Part shown: positions 25,888 through 34,231 of the stretch, in pieces
Layout of the letters: each line of letters starts with the position of its first letter
How positions within the stretch are numbered: the stretch's first letter is position 1
Assembly (NCBI GenBank): GCA_947174275.1
Contig: CAMWIJ010000029.1
Span: forward strand, 1 to 34,953
Reading direction: 5' to 3'
From: an uncultured Muribaculaceae bacterium
Lineage (GTDB): Bacteria > Bacteroidota > Bacteroidia > Bacteroidales > Muribaculaceae
DNA length: 34,953 nt
The notes under the pieces: model-generated
Seen by the model: only the letters and a program-made list of their open reading frames with translations
What the model was told of the DNA's origin: nothing
Database searches by the model: none
Translations under genes and position numbers: made by a program

Positions 25888-26787
25888 ATGGCTATAAAAC
25901 CAACACGTGAAATAGTCAATAATGCCGTCAACACATCGTTTGTATTGACCCATTACGTCAATCCCTACTTCGAAGCCCCGTTTCATTTCCATCCCGAGTA
26001 TGAACTGATACTTATAGAGGAGGGTGACGGAGTAAGATACGTAGGAGATTCCGTGCACAAGATGCGCCCGGGTGATTTTATGCTTATAGGTTCCAATCTC
26101 GCTCATTTATGGATGAGCGACGACCGCTTCTATATGCCGGGGTGTAAGGAGACCTGTCATTCGATCTATTCCCAGTTCAGTCCCGAAGTCTTGCCCGGCA
26201 ATCTGTCATCAATACCTGAATTTCACAATGTCGATCATCTTTTGCGCGAATCGGTACGCGGGCTTTTATTCACAGGCGACAATCTTGAACGTCTGGCCCA
26301 ACAGTTTCGCGATATCGTCGACAGCAAAGGGGTACGACGATGGACATGTCTTCTGACACTGCTTGATGATCTCAGCAGTCATTCCGAATATAAATATCTT
26401 ACTACCAGCTCATATGATGTCACAACCAATACCTGGTCAGATAAAATCGTAGAGCGTGTCAACCAATACATTGCCGTGAACTACTGTCAGGATATTACTC
26501 TTAAAGAGCTATCCGACATAGCACACATGAATGAAAGTTCATTATGCCGCTACTATAAGCGAGTTACAGGACGAAGGATTTTCGATTATCTGGCTCAGTC
26601 ACGCATAGAATACTCCCTGAAATTACTGCGCAGCACATCCTATCCCATATCACAGATTGCAATGGAGTGTGGCTACAACAGCCCGTCACACTTCTATCAT
26701 CAGTTCAAGACAATTACCGGGTATTCCCCTACCGAATATATCAACCGTGTATTGAAAGTCAAAAGATCGACCGCAGGCCTGAACTGA
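25888..26787 (+). CDS. AraC-family transcriptional regulator with cupin sensor domain
   Basis: This is a 299-aa DNA-binding regulator, starting at the ATG at 25888 (MAIKPTREIVNN); the longer frame would start at a TTG. The N-terminal cupin domain (about 15-100) has PFHFHPEYELILIEEG and MRPGDFMLIGSNLAHLW, which typically bind a sugar-like effector. The C-terminal 100 residues form two helix-turn-helix motifs, with DITLKELSDIAHMNESSLCR and then PISQIAMECGYNSPSHFYHQF. It is divergent from the nine-gene operon and probably activates it, and perhaps itself, through the inverted repeat at 25768-25788. The effector is likely a product of the glycosidase pathway, but this is inference. Confidence 0.92.
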   Translation: MAIKPTREIVNNAVNTSFVLTHYVNPYFEAPFHFHPEYELILIEEGDGVRYVGDSVHKMRPGDFMLIGSNLAHLWMSDDRFYMPGCKETCHSIYSQFSPEVLPGNLSSIPEFHNVDHLLRESVRGLLFTGDNLERLAQQFRDIVDSKGVRRWTCLLTLLDDLSSHSEYKYLTTSSYDVTTNTWSDKIVERVNQYIAVNYCQDITLKELSDIAHMNESSLCRYYKRVTGRRIFDYLAQSRIEYSLKLLRSTSYPISQIAMECGYNSPSHFYHQFKTITGYSPTEYINRVLKVKRSTAGLN

Positions 26788-26807
26788 GACCCTTTTAGCA
26801 AAAGACC

Positions 26808-26846
26808 GACACTTCCGACCCGAAAGTTATACGGACCGGAAGTGTC
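26808..26846. terminator. Bidirectional terminator-like hairpin after the AraC gene
   Basis: GACACTTCCG (26808-26817) pairs with CGGAAGTGTC (26837-26846). On the minus strand the stem is followed by GGTCTTTTGC. It lies between the convergent AraC gene and GH2 relic. Confidence 0.65.
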
Positions 26847-26897
26847 AAATATGTCTATAACCGCAATTACAAGGTTAAATATCTGAATCTCGCTTTA

Positions 26898-27216
26898 TCA
26901 ATCAAAAGACAGAGATACGCTGCCTTCTACTTTATCTCCGGGACAAAGCGGCCGATAATCAGCCTCAGCATGTGACACCAGATAGGTATCACGACCACCA
27001 TTCGTATAGTCGGCCACAAGGAAAAAAGTAATGTCATTGTCGATCCAGGGGCGCAGATGCTGAGTGCCGTCGCTAACTATGTTGATGCGGGATGAGCCGT
27101 CGTCCGTCGTCAGGCTGGCGCGACGGATATTGCGTTTTGTCGAGCGGAAGATAAGCGCCCTGATGTAACAACAAAGCCGCTAACGACAGTGATAAATAAC
27201 TGAATACCTTTCTCAT
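26898..27216 (-). pseudogene. Internally deleted and frameshifted GH2 glycosidase relic
   Basis: An ATG at 27216 opens a signal-peptide-like start (MRKVFSYLSLSLAALLLHQG). After about 20 codons this frame runs into a different sequence and stops. From about 27158 to the TGA at 26898 another frame encodes the end of a GH2 protein: FRSTKRNIRR, IVSDGTQHLRPW, FFLVADY and GDKVEGSVSLSF. These match, in order, FRATRRNIWF, AVSDGKQHWRSW, RFLVADF and GDKVSGSVTLRI at the C-terminus of the GH2 at 21212-24595. The simplest reading is a loss of roughly 900-1000 codons plus a frameshift. It sits downstream of SusC/SusD and a lipoprotein, where a surface or periplasmic GH2 would be expected. Confidence 0.75.
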
Positions 27217-27240
27217 TACAATATATCTTAACTATGATAT

Positions 27241-27302
27241 GCAACAACGGCGGGAGGAGATACGCCTTTTGAATGGTGTAATACCTCCTCCCGCCGGGTT
27301 GC
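27241..27302 (-). terminator. Long GC-rich hairpin after the SusC/SusD unit
   Basis: CGGCGGGAGGAG (27248-27259) pairs perfectly with CTCCTCCCGCCG (27285-27296), and an outer GCAAC/GTTGC pair extends the stem to 27241-27302. There is no T-run after it, so it may reduce or process the transcript entering the GH2 relic rather than stop it outright. Confidence 0.55.
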
Positions 27303-27316
27303 GGGGTTCTATATAC

Positions 27317-27859
27317 TTAAAATCCTTTTATCGTTCGGATGATATACTCTTTCTTATCGCCGTTGGCCGCACGTACACAATAAAACCGGTCCTTAGAGAA
27401 ATCGCCGGGCGCCCCGAATCGTGGCGAACCCTCGATGGGAGCGACGACAGCAGCATCGGGAATCGACACATAGACCACCAGACGCGAAAGTCCTTCGGCG
27501 GCTATTTTTTCCTTGAACATCTCGTAGAGCTGAGCTTTGGTCACCGAACCCTGGGGGCCTGTCTTCTGGACGCAGTTGATGTTGTGGCTGATCGTTGTTG
27601 AGAAACCGGAGCGTCCCTCAACCTCGATTTTTGAGAAATCGTCTTTTGTAAATATCACCTCACACACGCGGTCGTTCTGGATTTCCTCGTTGGCCGTACC
27701 CTTTTTAATCGTATCATTATAGAAGAATCGATAGGTGTAGGTCACGTTGGTCATTTCGTTCTTGTCGGAATCGATGATGTCCTCGGCTCCGTATGATAGG
27801 CAGCTGCTCACGACAAAAGTCATCAAACAGCCTATTACTATGTTTATGGTTACTTTCAT
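27317..27859 (-). CDS. Small lipoprotein downstream of SusD, family not recognised
   Basis: This is a 180-aa predicted lipoprotein with the lipobox VVSSC (Cys20) and a mature part rich in beta-strand residues. It carries no catalytic motif I can name. The N-terminal part contains TNVTYTYRFFYND and EVIFTKDDFSKIEVEG; the C-terminal half ends DKKEYIIRTIKGF. Lipoproteins in this position often bind glycan or assist SusD, but there is no direct evidence for either. It begins 49 nt after the SusD stop and is followed by a long hairpin. Confidence 0.7.
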   Translation of the reverse strand: MKVTINIVIGCLMTFVVSSCLSYGAEDIIDSDKNEMTNVTYTYRFFYNDTIKKGTANEEIQNDRVCEVIFTKDDFSKIEVEGRSGFSTTISHNINCVQKTGPQGSVTKAQLYEMFKEKIAAEGLSRLVVYVSIPDAAVVAPIEGSPRFGAPGDFSKDRFYCVRAANGDKKEYIIRTIKGF

Positions 27860-27908
27860 GATAGTTCAGTAGATGGAAGTCAGATTATTGTTGACACTGA
27901 TATGTTCG

Positions 27909-29795
27909 TTATTCCCATCCGGGATTCTGTTTTATGCCTGCACGGATTGCAAATGCTCTGTTGACAGGCAACAGATAGCGCCTGGGAGAGAACTTGGCCT
28001 CGCCAAGCGGATTGGTTGTCTCGAAGAACTCATAAGATGTGCCGTCGCGGGATATTTTTATACCGTGCATCACACCTTGCATCTCGGGTATGACAAATCC
28101 GTTCTGCGCATACGAGCCGTCGCCGTATCCGCCACTCTGCCGGATACCCCAACGCAACAGTGACCAGTAACGATCGTTACACTCATATACCATTTCCACA
28201 TTCCTCTCTCTTTTATAAGCCTCAAACAAAGAGTCGAAGTAACCGTTGCCGCTCAGCGGTGCAAGATATTCATGAGCCTTGTCGGCCGAAAAGCCACCGT
28301 GCTTTACCATTGTCGGTATCATGAAGTCTTTGGCTGCCTCTTCGTTGCCTTGCATGAGATAGGCTTCGGCCATGTTCAGGTAGGCCTCTCCATATCGAAG
28401 AGCGACGAAGCAGTAGTCGAGCATCTGTTTCTGCGGTTCGGCCAGGCTTATCACATTATCGTAGTGATACTTAATCATAGCATAACCGGTGTCGGAATTA
28501 TAGTTGTCGCGGTCACCTGCCTTATACCCGTATTCTTCTTCTGAACCGGCATTGATCGGACTGTTGGAATTGGATGCGTTACCATCGCGACGGAAGAAGA
28601 TTCGCTCCGACTTGTTGAAATACAGACAACTGTCGTATAACACCGTAGCATAGAATCGCAGATCGCGGTGATGCGCATCGCTAAAATACATTTTCTGGTC
28701 GACATTGGCTCCGGTATTGACGTAGGAGGCTTCCTGCCACAGCTTAATCGAGCCATCCGTATCGCGTACCATATAATCATCAACCAGATCCTGAGTAGGC
28801 CACGCACCTCCGTCCATTCCCCAGAAGTTCATTGTCTGGTTTATAGGAAAGTGCTGTTTTGCATATTCCGATATATTGCCCGTATACCACAGGCCCTGAT
28901 ACTGCATCGGCACACCATAGAGCGAAGTAGTCAGTTTTGACGCATCGACAGGCAGAATGATTTCACCCGACGCGACAGCAGTCTCATAAGAGCTGAACAT
29001 GTCGGCATAAGGACTCAGCTGCGACCCCGATTGATTAAGGCCCAATGCCTCACCGGCACGGATAGTCGTAGTGTAATATCCGCTGTCGGCCTTACCGCCG
29101 TCGACGTAGGCCGCCGCGGTGTTGGCCACACGCATCAAAAGTGCATACGCGGCCTCGCGGCTCAGACGGCCACGCTTTACATCCGACCACCGTGGTAACA
29201 ATGAAGCTGCCTTCTCAAGATCGGCTATGATGAAGTCATAAGTCTCCCTGATGTCTGAGCGGGGAATTATCATATCATCTTCAAGAGTAAGCACTCTGTC
29301 GATGAGTTGTAGACCTCCGTACTGACGAGCGTAAAGGAAGTAGTGCGCTCCGCGCAGAAAAATCAGTTCGCCCATCTTTTCGTCGATAAACGACTGCGGG
29401 AATATCTCGTTTTGTGAAAGTTCATCCATCGCGGTATGAATACGCCACAACGTATTATAGCTGATCCAGCCATAGTTGTCATCATTGGTCAGCCCCTCTG
29501 CCATGTCTTTGGACCAGTATGAGCCGTTGAGAGTGCCCTGACGAGCATTTTTAGTACTGCTTTCCGAACGCATCGCATACACACCGCTATATCCGGAGAG
29601 CCACAGGTTTTCAGTGAGCACACTTGAATAGATAGAGGTAACGAATGCGTCGGCGAGCTGTTGGTTTGACCATGTCTGGTCGCCTATTATCTTATCGTAT
29701 GGTTTGGTATCCAGAAAATCATCTGAACATCCGGTATTCACTGTGGCTACCAACAGCGCCAGAAGAAAAGTTACAGGATTATATTTGAGTTTCAT
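27909..29795 (-). CDS. SusD/RagB-family surface glycan-binding lipoprotein
   Basis: This is a 628-aa outer-membrane lipoprotein with the lipobox NTGC (Cys23) and the typical SDDFLDTKP start of the mature chain. The body has the helical TPR-like layout of SusD, with YLNMAEAYLMQGNEEAAKD around the TPR region and ERNVEMVYECNDRYWSLLRWGI toward the C-terminus. It would sit on the cell surface, forming a lid over SusC and capturing the glycan. Its gene begins 22 nt after the SusC stop, the normal arrangement. The glycan cannot be predicted from the sequence; the relic GH2 downstream hints at a beta-linked galactose- or glucuronate-type target. Confidence 0.93.
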   Translation of the reverse strand: MKLKYNPVTFLLALLVATVNTGCSDDFLDTKPYDKIIGDQTWSNQQLADAFVTSIYSSVLTENLWLSGYSGVYAMRSESSTKNARQGTLNGSYWSKDMAEGLTNDDNYGWISYNTLWRIHTAMDELSQNEIFPQSFIDEKMGELIFLRGAHYFLYARQYGGLQLIDRVLTLEDDMIIPRSDIRETYDFIIADLEKAASLLPRWSDVKRGRLSREAAYALLMRVANTAAAYVDGGKADSGYYTTTIRAGEALGLNQSGSQLSPYADMFSSYETAVASGEIILPVDASKLTTSLYGVPMQYQGLWYTGNISEYAKQHFPINQTMNFWGMDGGAWPTQDLVDDYMVRDTDGSIKLWQEASYVNTGANVDQKMYFSDAHHRDLRFYATVLYDSCLYFNKSERIFFRRDGNASNSNSPINAGSEEEYGYKAGDRDNYNSDTGYAMIKYHYDNVISLAEPQKQMLDYCFVALRYGEAYLNMAEAYLMQGNEEAAKDFMIPTMVKHGGFSADKAHEYLAPLSGNGYFDSLFEAYKRERNVEMVYECNDRYWSLLRWGIRQSGGYGDGSYAQNGFVIPEMQGVMHGIKISRDGTSYEFFETTNPLGEAKFSPRRYLLPVNRAFAIRAGIKQNPGWE

Positions 29796-29817
29796 TGTAG
29801 TGCTGATTATATGCTGT

Positions 29818-32800
29818 TTAGAATCCCAACTGGAAACCTACTGATAGAGTGCGCATCATAGGATACGTGTATGAATCAAACGAGGTAGCCTCAGGATCTG
29901 AATATTTGACTGACGGTCCTATGGCAAACAGGTTCACGCCCGACACAAAAAGAGTGGCGTTGGAAATCCAGTCCCATTTGCGTAACACATATTCTTTGAA
30001 GTTATAGGACAGTGACAGCGATTTAAGACGGAAATACTGAATATCCTGTGCCCACCAGTCGGAACCCGCAAAGTTATTTCCGCTGTTGACAGAGTTATTG
30101 GTGGATCTGGGGAAACGTGCATCAGGATTATCAGGCGACCAGGTATCAAGCTGATACTGGAAATCAAGTCGACGCTCGCCCTCCTGAGCCATAGGATAAC
30201 TACCCATCAACCGCTGAGCTTTACCTATTCCCTGGAAATTTGCATATAAGCTGAATCCTTTCCATCCGAGTGTGAAGTCAAATCCATATATGAAACGTGG
30301 TGACGATGAATTGCCGAAGCGGCGCTGATCCTGTCCGTCAATCTTACCGTCACCGTTAAGATCCTGATACCACAGGTCGCCGGGGCGCAGATCCTTGGAG
30401 GTTTCACGTCGTGGATTATTGAGTATCTGCTCGGGATCGGTATATATCTTAGTGCCTACATATCCTGTGCTGAGGAAGTCGCGGTAGGTGCCCTGGGTGC
30501 GCGTCCATGGATTGCTCAGGGATTCTTTGGTCTCGTTTGTCTTGAAGGCATAGGTCTGATACCATGTAAAATTCACTCCGGCAGAGAATGTGAAATCCTT
30601 GCCAAAGTTATCGCTGTATTTTAAAGACCCGTCTATACCCTGCTGACGATCTTCTGCGTCAGATACAATCTGAGGAAGGGAATATCCCAAGGGATCAACA
30701 AAGTCATAGGCCGGCGAAACGAGATAGCCTCTCGTTGTCTCGTAAAAATAATCCAGCGAGCCTGAAAGATGACTGTGTAGGGTTGAGAAATCAATACCTA
30801 TGTCGGTTTTTCTACGTTTATACCAGGTTATGTTTATACTTGGTGTCGCACCCGGAGTAAGCGAATTTACAAGCTGGCCATCAAATACGTAGGCGTTATT
30901 GTTGTAATTGAATGTCGTAAGGTAGGAGTAATTTCTACCTGCCCCGTTGATACCCACTTCTCCATAAGAGCCTCTGACTTTCAGAAAATCAAACAGGCCC
31001 ATATCTACGAGAGGTCTGGCAAAACTTTCACGTGTAGGCACCCACGCAAGCGCAAACGATGGGAAAAATCCATATCGACGATTCTTCGGGAAGCAATCGG
31101 AGCCGTCATAGCGACCGGCAAATTCCGCTATATACTTCTCATCATAGTTATACGTCACTCGGCCTACATAGCCCTCGGAAGCAGCTTCACTCTCGCTGCT
31201 TGAGCCCCAGATGCTTTCTGCATCGCCTTTCTGCACCAGCTGTATTGCAGAGGTATAGAAGGTATTGGAACCGGTGGAAAGAGAATATCCGTGATAATAT
31301 TGACGGTTGAACACCAGGGTCACACCGACACTGTTAAGGCCGAACTTGTTGTTATAGTCAGCACGGAAATTATAGTCATAACGGTGCTCGGAATAGGCAG
31401 ATCTACTGATAGAAATATCCGACGGAGCCTGGGGTGTGCCATTTCCTTCCGCATCATAATAAGTGGCTTTTTCAAGCCAGTCCTTTCTGTCTTGGGAAGT
31501 ATGATTGTAGTTGCCGTCGAATCCTACGCTGAGACCTTTTATCCATGGAAGACTCCACGAAATAGAGCCTGTAACCTGATTATATACAGTGCGCAGCTTA
31601 ATCTCACCTGGCGATCCAAGAATAAGTGCGGGATTGTCAAACTGATTGGAGATTGTGCCGTCTTCGTTATAGGCCCTTTCGAATGGAGTGCGGTCTTTAA
31701 TACGTGAGAATATGGTCCAGGCGCTTTCTATCGGGTAATTTTCATCGAACAACTGACCGTTGGCACCCATCCTTACCTTTACACCTATTTTTTCAAAGTT
31801 GCCGGTACCGTTCACGCGATAATTATATCGCTGCATATTGGTGCGGTCTGCCTTAAAGATACTGTGTTGGTCGAGATAGTTGAGCGAACTGAAAATGTTG
31901 ACAGTCTGATTGCCTCCGCTCATAGCTATGGTATGCTCTGACTGAGGCGCACTATTACGTAGCATCTCCTGTTCCCAGTTGGTATAGTCGCCTAAATGTG
32001 ACCGGATATCGGCAAGCTCGGATTCATTCTTGAATGAATAAAGACCATTGCCGGTAGCCGACCACAACTTGTTTACAGCCGTTGCATATTCAAACGCATT
32101 CATGCGTTCCGGAGTATATGACTCAGAGTTCCATGCAAAATTTGACTGATAGTCTACCTGCAGCTTCCCGGAGGTTCCCTGTTTGGTTGTCACAACGATA
32201 ACACCGTTGCCGGCATTCATTCCGTACACAGCAGTCGAGGCCGCATCTTTAAGAACAGTCATCGACTCGATGTCGTTCTTGTTGAGCCTGTTGAATTGAG
32301 TGGCTGTCGACACGAACCCGTCAATGACGAAAAGAGGGGCTCCATTACCACGGATTGAAATACTCGCTCCGTTCTGTCCCGGCTCTGCACTGCCTTGTAC
32401 AACAATCACTCCCGGCACTCGTCCTTGAAGAGTTGAAGTCATATCTGAAAATGGCACTTTGATTGACTTCTCGTTGTCGATTTTTGTTACTGCGGTTGTA
32501 CTCAGTTTGGGAGTGGTAGTGCTATAACCCACCACGATTACTTCGTCAAGAATCGTTTTGTCCTGAACGAGAGTGATATTTAGAGTCTCCCCATTTTTAA
32601 CCTTGACTTTTACCGGTTTACAACCTATATAAGCCACCTCAATAGTTGACCCCACAGGAACATTGATATTGAAGTTTCCTTCTATATCAGTCACAGCGAT
32701 TACCGCACTTCCGGCTGCCTTGATATTAGCACCTATCACCGGTTCTCCATCCGAGTCTACGACATGTCCTCTCACCTTCACGAGTGCTCGGTTCTCGGTC

Positions 32801-32907
32801 GACAAGCTTGGCCATGGAGAAGCATGTCTGCTTTCGGTAGCATTGACGGAATATATGCCACCCGTCACGCAAGCCGTAGCAATGAGAATTTTTAATACTT
32901 TACTCAT
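29818..32907 (-). CDS. SusC/RagA-family TonB-dependent outer-membrane transporter
   Basis: This is a 1029-aa protein with a signal peptide. The N-terminal carboxypeptidase-D-like domain (about 43-115) shows KVRGHVVDSDGEPVIGANIK and DIEGNFNINVPVGSTIEVAYIG. The TonB box is DEVIVVGYST near 120. The plug follows (LQGRVPGVIV, ISIRGNGAPLFVIDGF, SMTVLKDAASTAVYGM), then the 22-stranded barrel, which ends in ...RTLSVGFQLGF. It pairs with SusD and would move oligosaccharides across the outer membrane using TonB energy. No clear Bacteroidetes promoter was seen upstream (see the 32908-33496 gap). Confidence 0.95.
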   Translation of the reverse strand: MSKVLKILIATACVTGGIYSVNATESRHASPWPSLSTENRALVKVRGHVVDSDGEPVIGANIKAAGSAVIAVTDIEGNFNINVPVGSTIEVAYIGCKPVKVKVKNGETLNITLVQDKTILDEVIVVGYSTTTPKLSTTAVTKIDNEKSIKVPFSDMTSTLQGRVPGVIVVQGSAEPGQNGASISIRGNGAPLFVIDGFVSTATQFNRLNKNDIESMTVLKDAASTAVYGMNAGNGVIVVTTKQGTSGKLQVDYQSNFAWNSESYTPERMNAFEYATAVNKLWSATGNGLYSFKNESELADIRSHLGDYTNWEQEMLRNSAPQSEHTIAMSGGNQTVNIFSSLNYLDQHSIFKADRTNMQRYNYRVNGTGNFEKIGVKVRMGANGQLFDENYPIESAWTIFSRIKDRTPFERAYNEDGTISNQFDNPALILGSPGEIKLRTVYNQVTGSISWSLPWIKGLSVGFDGNYNHTSQDRKDWLEKATYYDAEGNGTPQAPSDISISRSAYSEHRYDYNFRADYNNKFGLNSVGVTLVFNRQYYHGYSLSTGSNTFYTSAIQLVQKGDAESIWGSSSESEAASEGYVGRVTYNYDEKYIAEFAGRYDGSDCFPKNRRYGFFPSFALAWVPTRESFARPLVDMGLFDFLKVRGSYGEVGINGAGRNYSYLTTFNYNNNAYVFDGQLVNSLTPGATPSINITWYKRRKTDIGIDFSTLHSHLSGSLDYFYETTRGYLVSPAYDFVDPLGYSLPQIVSDAEDRQQGIDGSLKYSDNFGKDFTFSAGVNFTWYQTYAFKTNETKESLSNPWTRTQGTYRDFLSTGYVGTKIYTDPEQILNNPRRETSKDLRPGDLWYQDLNGDGKIDGQDQRRFGNSSSPRFIYGFDFTLGWKGFSLYANFQGIGKAQRLMGSYPMAQEGERRLDFQYQLDTWSPDNPDARFPRSTNNSVNSGNNFAGSDWWAQDIQYFRLKSLSLSYNFKEYVLRKWDWISNATLFVSGVNLFAIGPSVKYSDPEATSFDSYTYPMMRTLSVGFQLGF

Positions 32908-33339
32908 ACTTTTTTTGCCGTATATTGATTGGTATGTTTATGTAGTTTCATGGAGTTCAAGGTCATTTCCACAACCTCAGATGTCAAACCCCTTTTTGGG
33001 GCACTGATATTGACTGCCACAAATTTCCTGATAATTTCCCTGCCCGGTCAGTTATATTTTGACCAATGCATCAATTATTTTTGCTTACAGAATTTAAGCA
33101 TCAAATCAATCAGCGGCCGGGAAAATATCAGTCAAGTGTCATGTAAGCAAAAAGAGATGACAGGACACAGCCAAGGAGGCATGCGCGACATATACGTCAC
33201 TTATCGTCCTCCTTAATATGACCGGCAAATCATACCGCATGAAAGAAACTCAAGAACACAGGATTGGCGGTAGGTTTTGTAGTGATGATGGTACTTGAAG
33301 TAGTGTTGGGTTAGACGTTTACCCTATTGTTAGTAACTC

Positions 33340-33369
33340 TTGACACATCAATAATGAACACTATTTTTG
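33340..33369 (+). promoter_or_regulatory. Upstream promoter candidate of the TetR gene
   Basis: TTG at 33340-33342, 19 nt, then TATTTTTG at 33362-33369 fits the Bacteroidetes promoter. The -7 box is inside the inverted repeat TGAACA-N11-TGTTCA, so a protein bound there would block it. Confidence 0.5.
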
Positions 33370-33377
33370 TTTGTTCA
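33355..33377. promoter_or_regulatory. Operator-like inverted repeat TGAACA-N11-TGTTCA (copy 1)
   Basis: TGAACA (33355-33360) and TGTTCA (33372-33377) are separated by 11 nt. The same arms and spacing recur at 34175-34197, upstream of the next gene. The site covers a -7 box, so it could be bound by the TetR protein for self-control. Confidence 0.6.
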
Positions 33378-33438
33378 TTGTTTGCGGCTTATCTGATTGA
33401 TTTACAATTAACAATCGGCAGCTCACCACTATTATGTA

Positions 33439-33469
33439 TTGTGTATTCAGCTGTTTACGAGTAATTTTG
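33439..33469 (+). promoter_or_regulatory. Proximal promoter of the TetR gene
   Basis: TTG (33439-33441), 20 nt, then TAATTTTG (33462-33469) matches the consensus. The expected start is near 33476, about 21 nt before the ATG. An imperfect inverted repeat, GTAATT-N8-AATTAC (33461-33480), overlaps the -7 box, and AGAAC-N3-GTTCT (33481-33493) follows. Confidence 0.65.
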
Positions 33470-33496
33470 CAACGAATTACAGAACGCAGTTCTTTT

Positions 33497-34111
33497 ATGC
33501 AGATTCTTAAACAGGATATAAACCGCCGTATTCTCGATGTGGCCCGGCAAGAGTTTTCACATCGTGGATTTTCAAAGGCTTCCATGCGCGACATCGCCGC
33601 CAAGGCCGGTGTAGGCGTGGGAAATCTGTATAACTACTATCCAGGTAAGGATGAGCTTTTTTGTGCCGTGCTTGCGCCGGTCGTTTCAGCCTGCTATGCC
33701 ATGTTTGACAAACATCATGGCGAATACGGGCAAGATGCTCTGTCTATGACACAGGAAAATTATCTGCTTTCTGCGGTGGCGGACTATATGACTATATTGA
33801 AAGGGAACAGGACATTGTTGAAAATCCTTCTTTTCAAAGCGCAAGGTTCATCATTGGAGAATTTCAAAATAGTGTTCACCGACCGGGCTACGGTGCAGGT
33901 CAAGACATGGTTCGCCAATAATAAGTTGCGTCATCCCGATATGAATATAGCAGTCAGCGACTTTATGATTCATCTGCACACTGTGTGGATGTTCACATTG
34001 TTAGAGGAGATAATAATGCACCGTCTCACCGGCGATGATATGGTGCGTGTGATTGAGGAATACATAAAATTTGAAATCAACGGATGGAAGTATTTATTAA
34101 ACATCGGATAG
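33497..34111 (+). CDS. TetR/AcrR-family transcriptional repressor
   Basis: This is a 204-aa regulator starting at the ATG at 33497 (MQILKQDINRRILDVA). The longer frame from 33434 would begin inside the promoter. The N-terminal helix-turn-helix is clear: FSHRGFSKASMRDIAAKAGV, then GNLYNYYPGKDELFCAVL. The C-terminal part (about 60-204) is helical, as in ligand-binding domains of this family, and the ligand is unknown. A strong terminator follows, so the gene is transcribed on its own. The shared operator upstream of the ATC-hydrolase-like gene suggests that this repressor controls that gene and itself. Confidence 0.92.
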   Translation: MQILKQDINRRILDVARQEFSHRGFSKASMRDIAAKAGVGVGNLYNYYPGKDELFCAVLAPVVSACYAMFDKHHGEYGQDALSMTQENYLLSAVADYMTILKGNRTLLKILLFKAQGSSLENFKIVFTDRATVQVKTWFANNKLRHPDMNIAVSDFMIHLHTVWMFTLLEEIIMHRLTGDDMVRVIEEYIKFEINGWKYLLNIG

Positions 34112-34136
34112 AGTTTCCAATACACAATAATGTGCA

Positions 34137-34175
34137 GGAGAGAATTTCGACATTGAGATTCTCTCCTCTTTTTTT
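34137..34175 (+). terminator. Rho-independent terminator after the TetR gene
   Basis: GGAGAGAAT (34137-34145) pairs with ATTCTCTCC (34158-34166), followed by TCTTTTTTT. Confidence 0.85.
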
Positions 34176-34197
34176 GAACAAAATTGCATATTGTTCA
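34175..34197. promoter_or_regulatory. Operator-like inverted repeat TGAACA-N11-TGTTCA (copy 2)
   Basis: TGAACA (34175-34180) and TGTTCA (34192-34197) have the same spacing as copy 1. The right half lies in GTTCATTATTGA (34193-34204), whose exact reverse complement occurs beside copy 1 (33348-33359). It sits 34 nt before the next ATG. No strong -7 box was found, so the promoter itself is uncertain. Confidence 0.6.
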
Positions 34198-34231
34198 TTA
34201 TTGAATCTTTTTTCCTATTCGAATCAATATT

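Larger units (their letters stand above)
32908..33496. other. 589-bp gap between SusC and TetR genes
   Basis: The gap should hold the SusC promoter, but no good TAnnTTTG box with correct spacing was found for the minus strand. The left part has a small palindrome (CCCC-TTTTT-GGGG, 32989-33001). A plus-strand TATTTTTG at 33076-33083 has no -33 partner. No protein or RNA gene is recognisable between about 33010 and 33330. The right end holds the TetR promoters and operator-like repeats listed separately. Confidence 0.6.
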
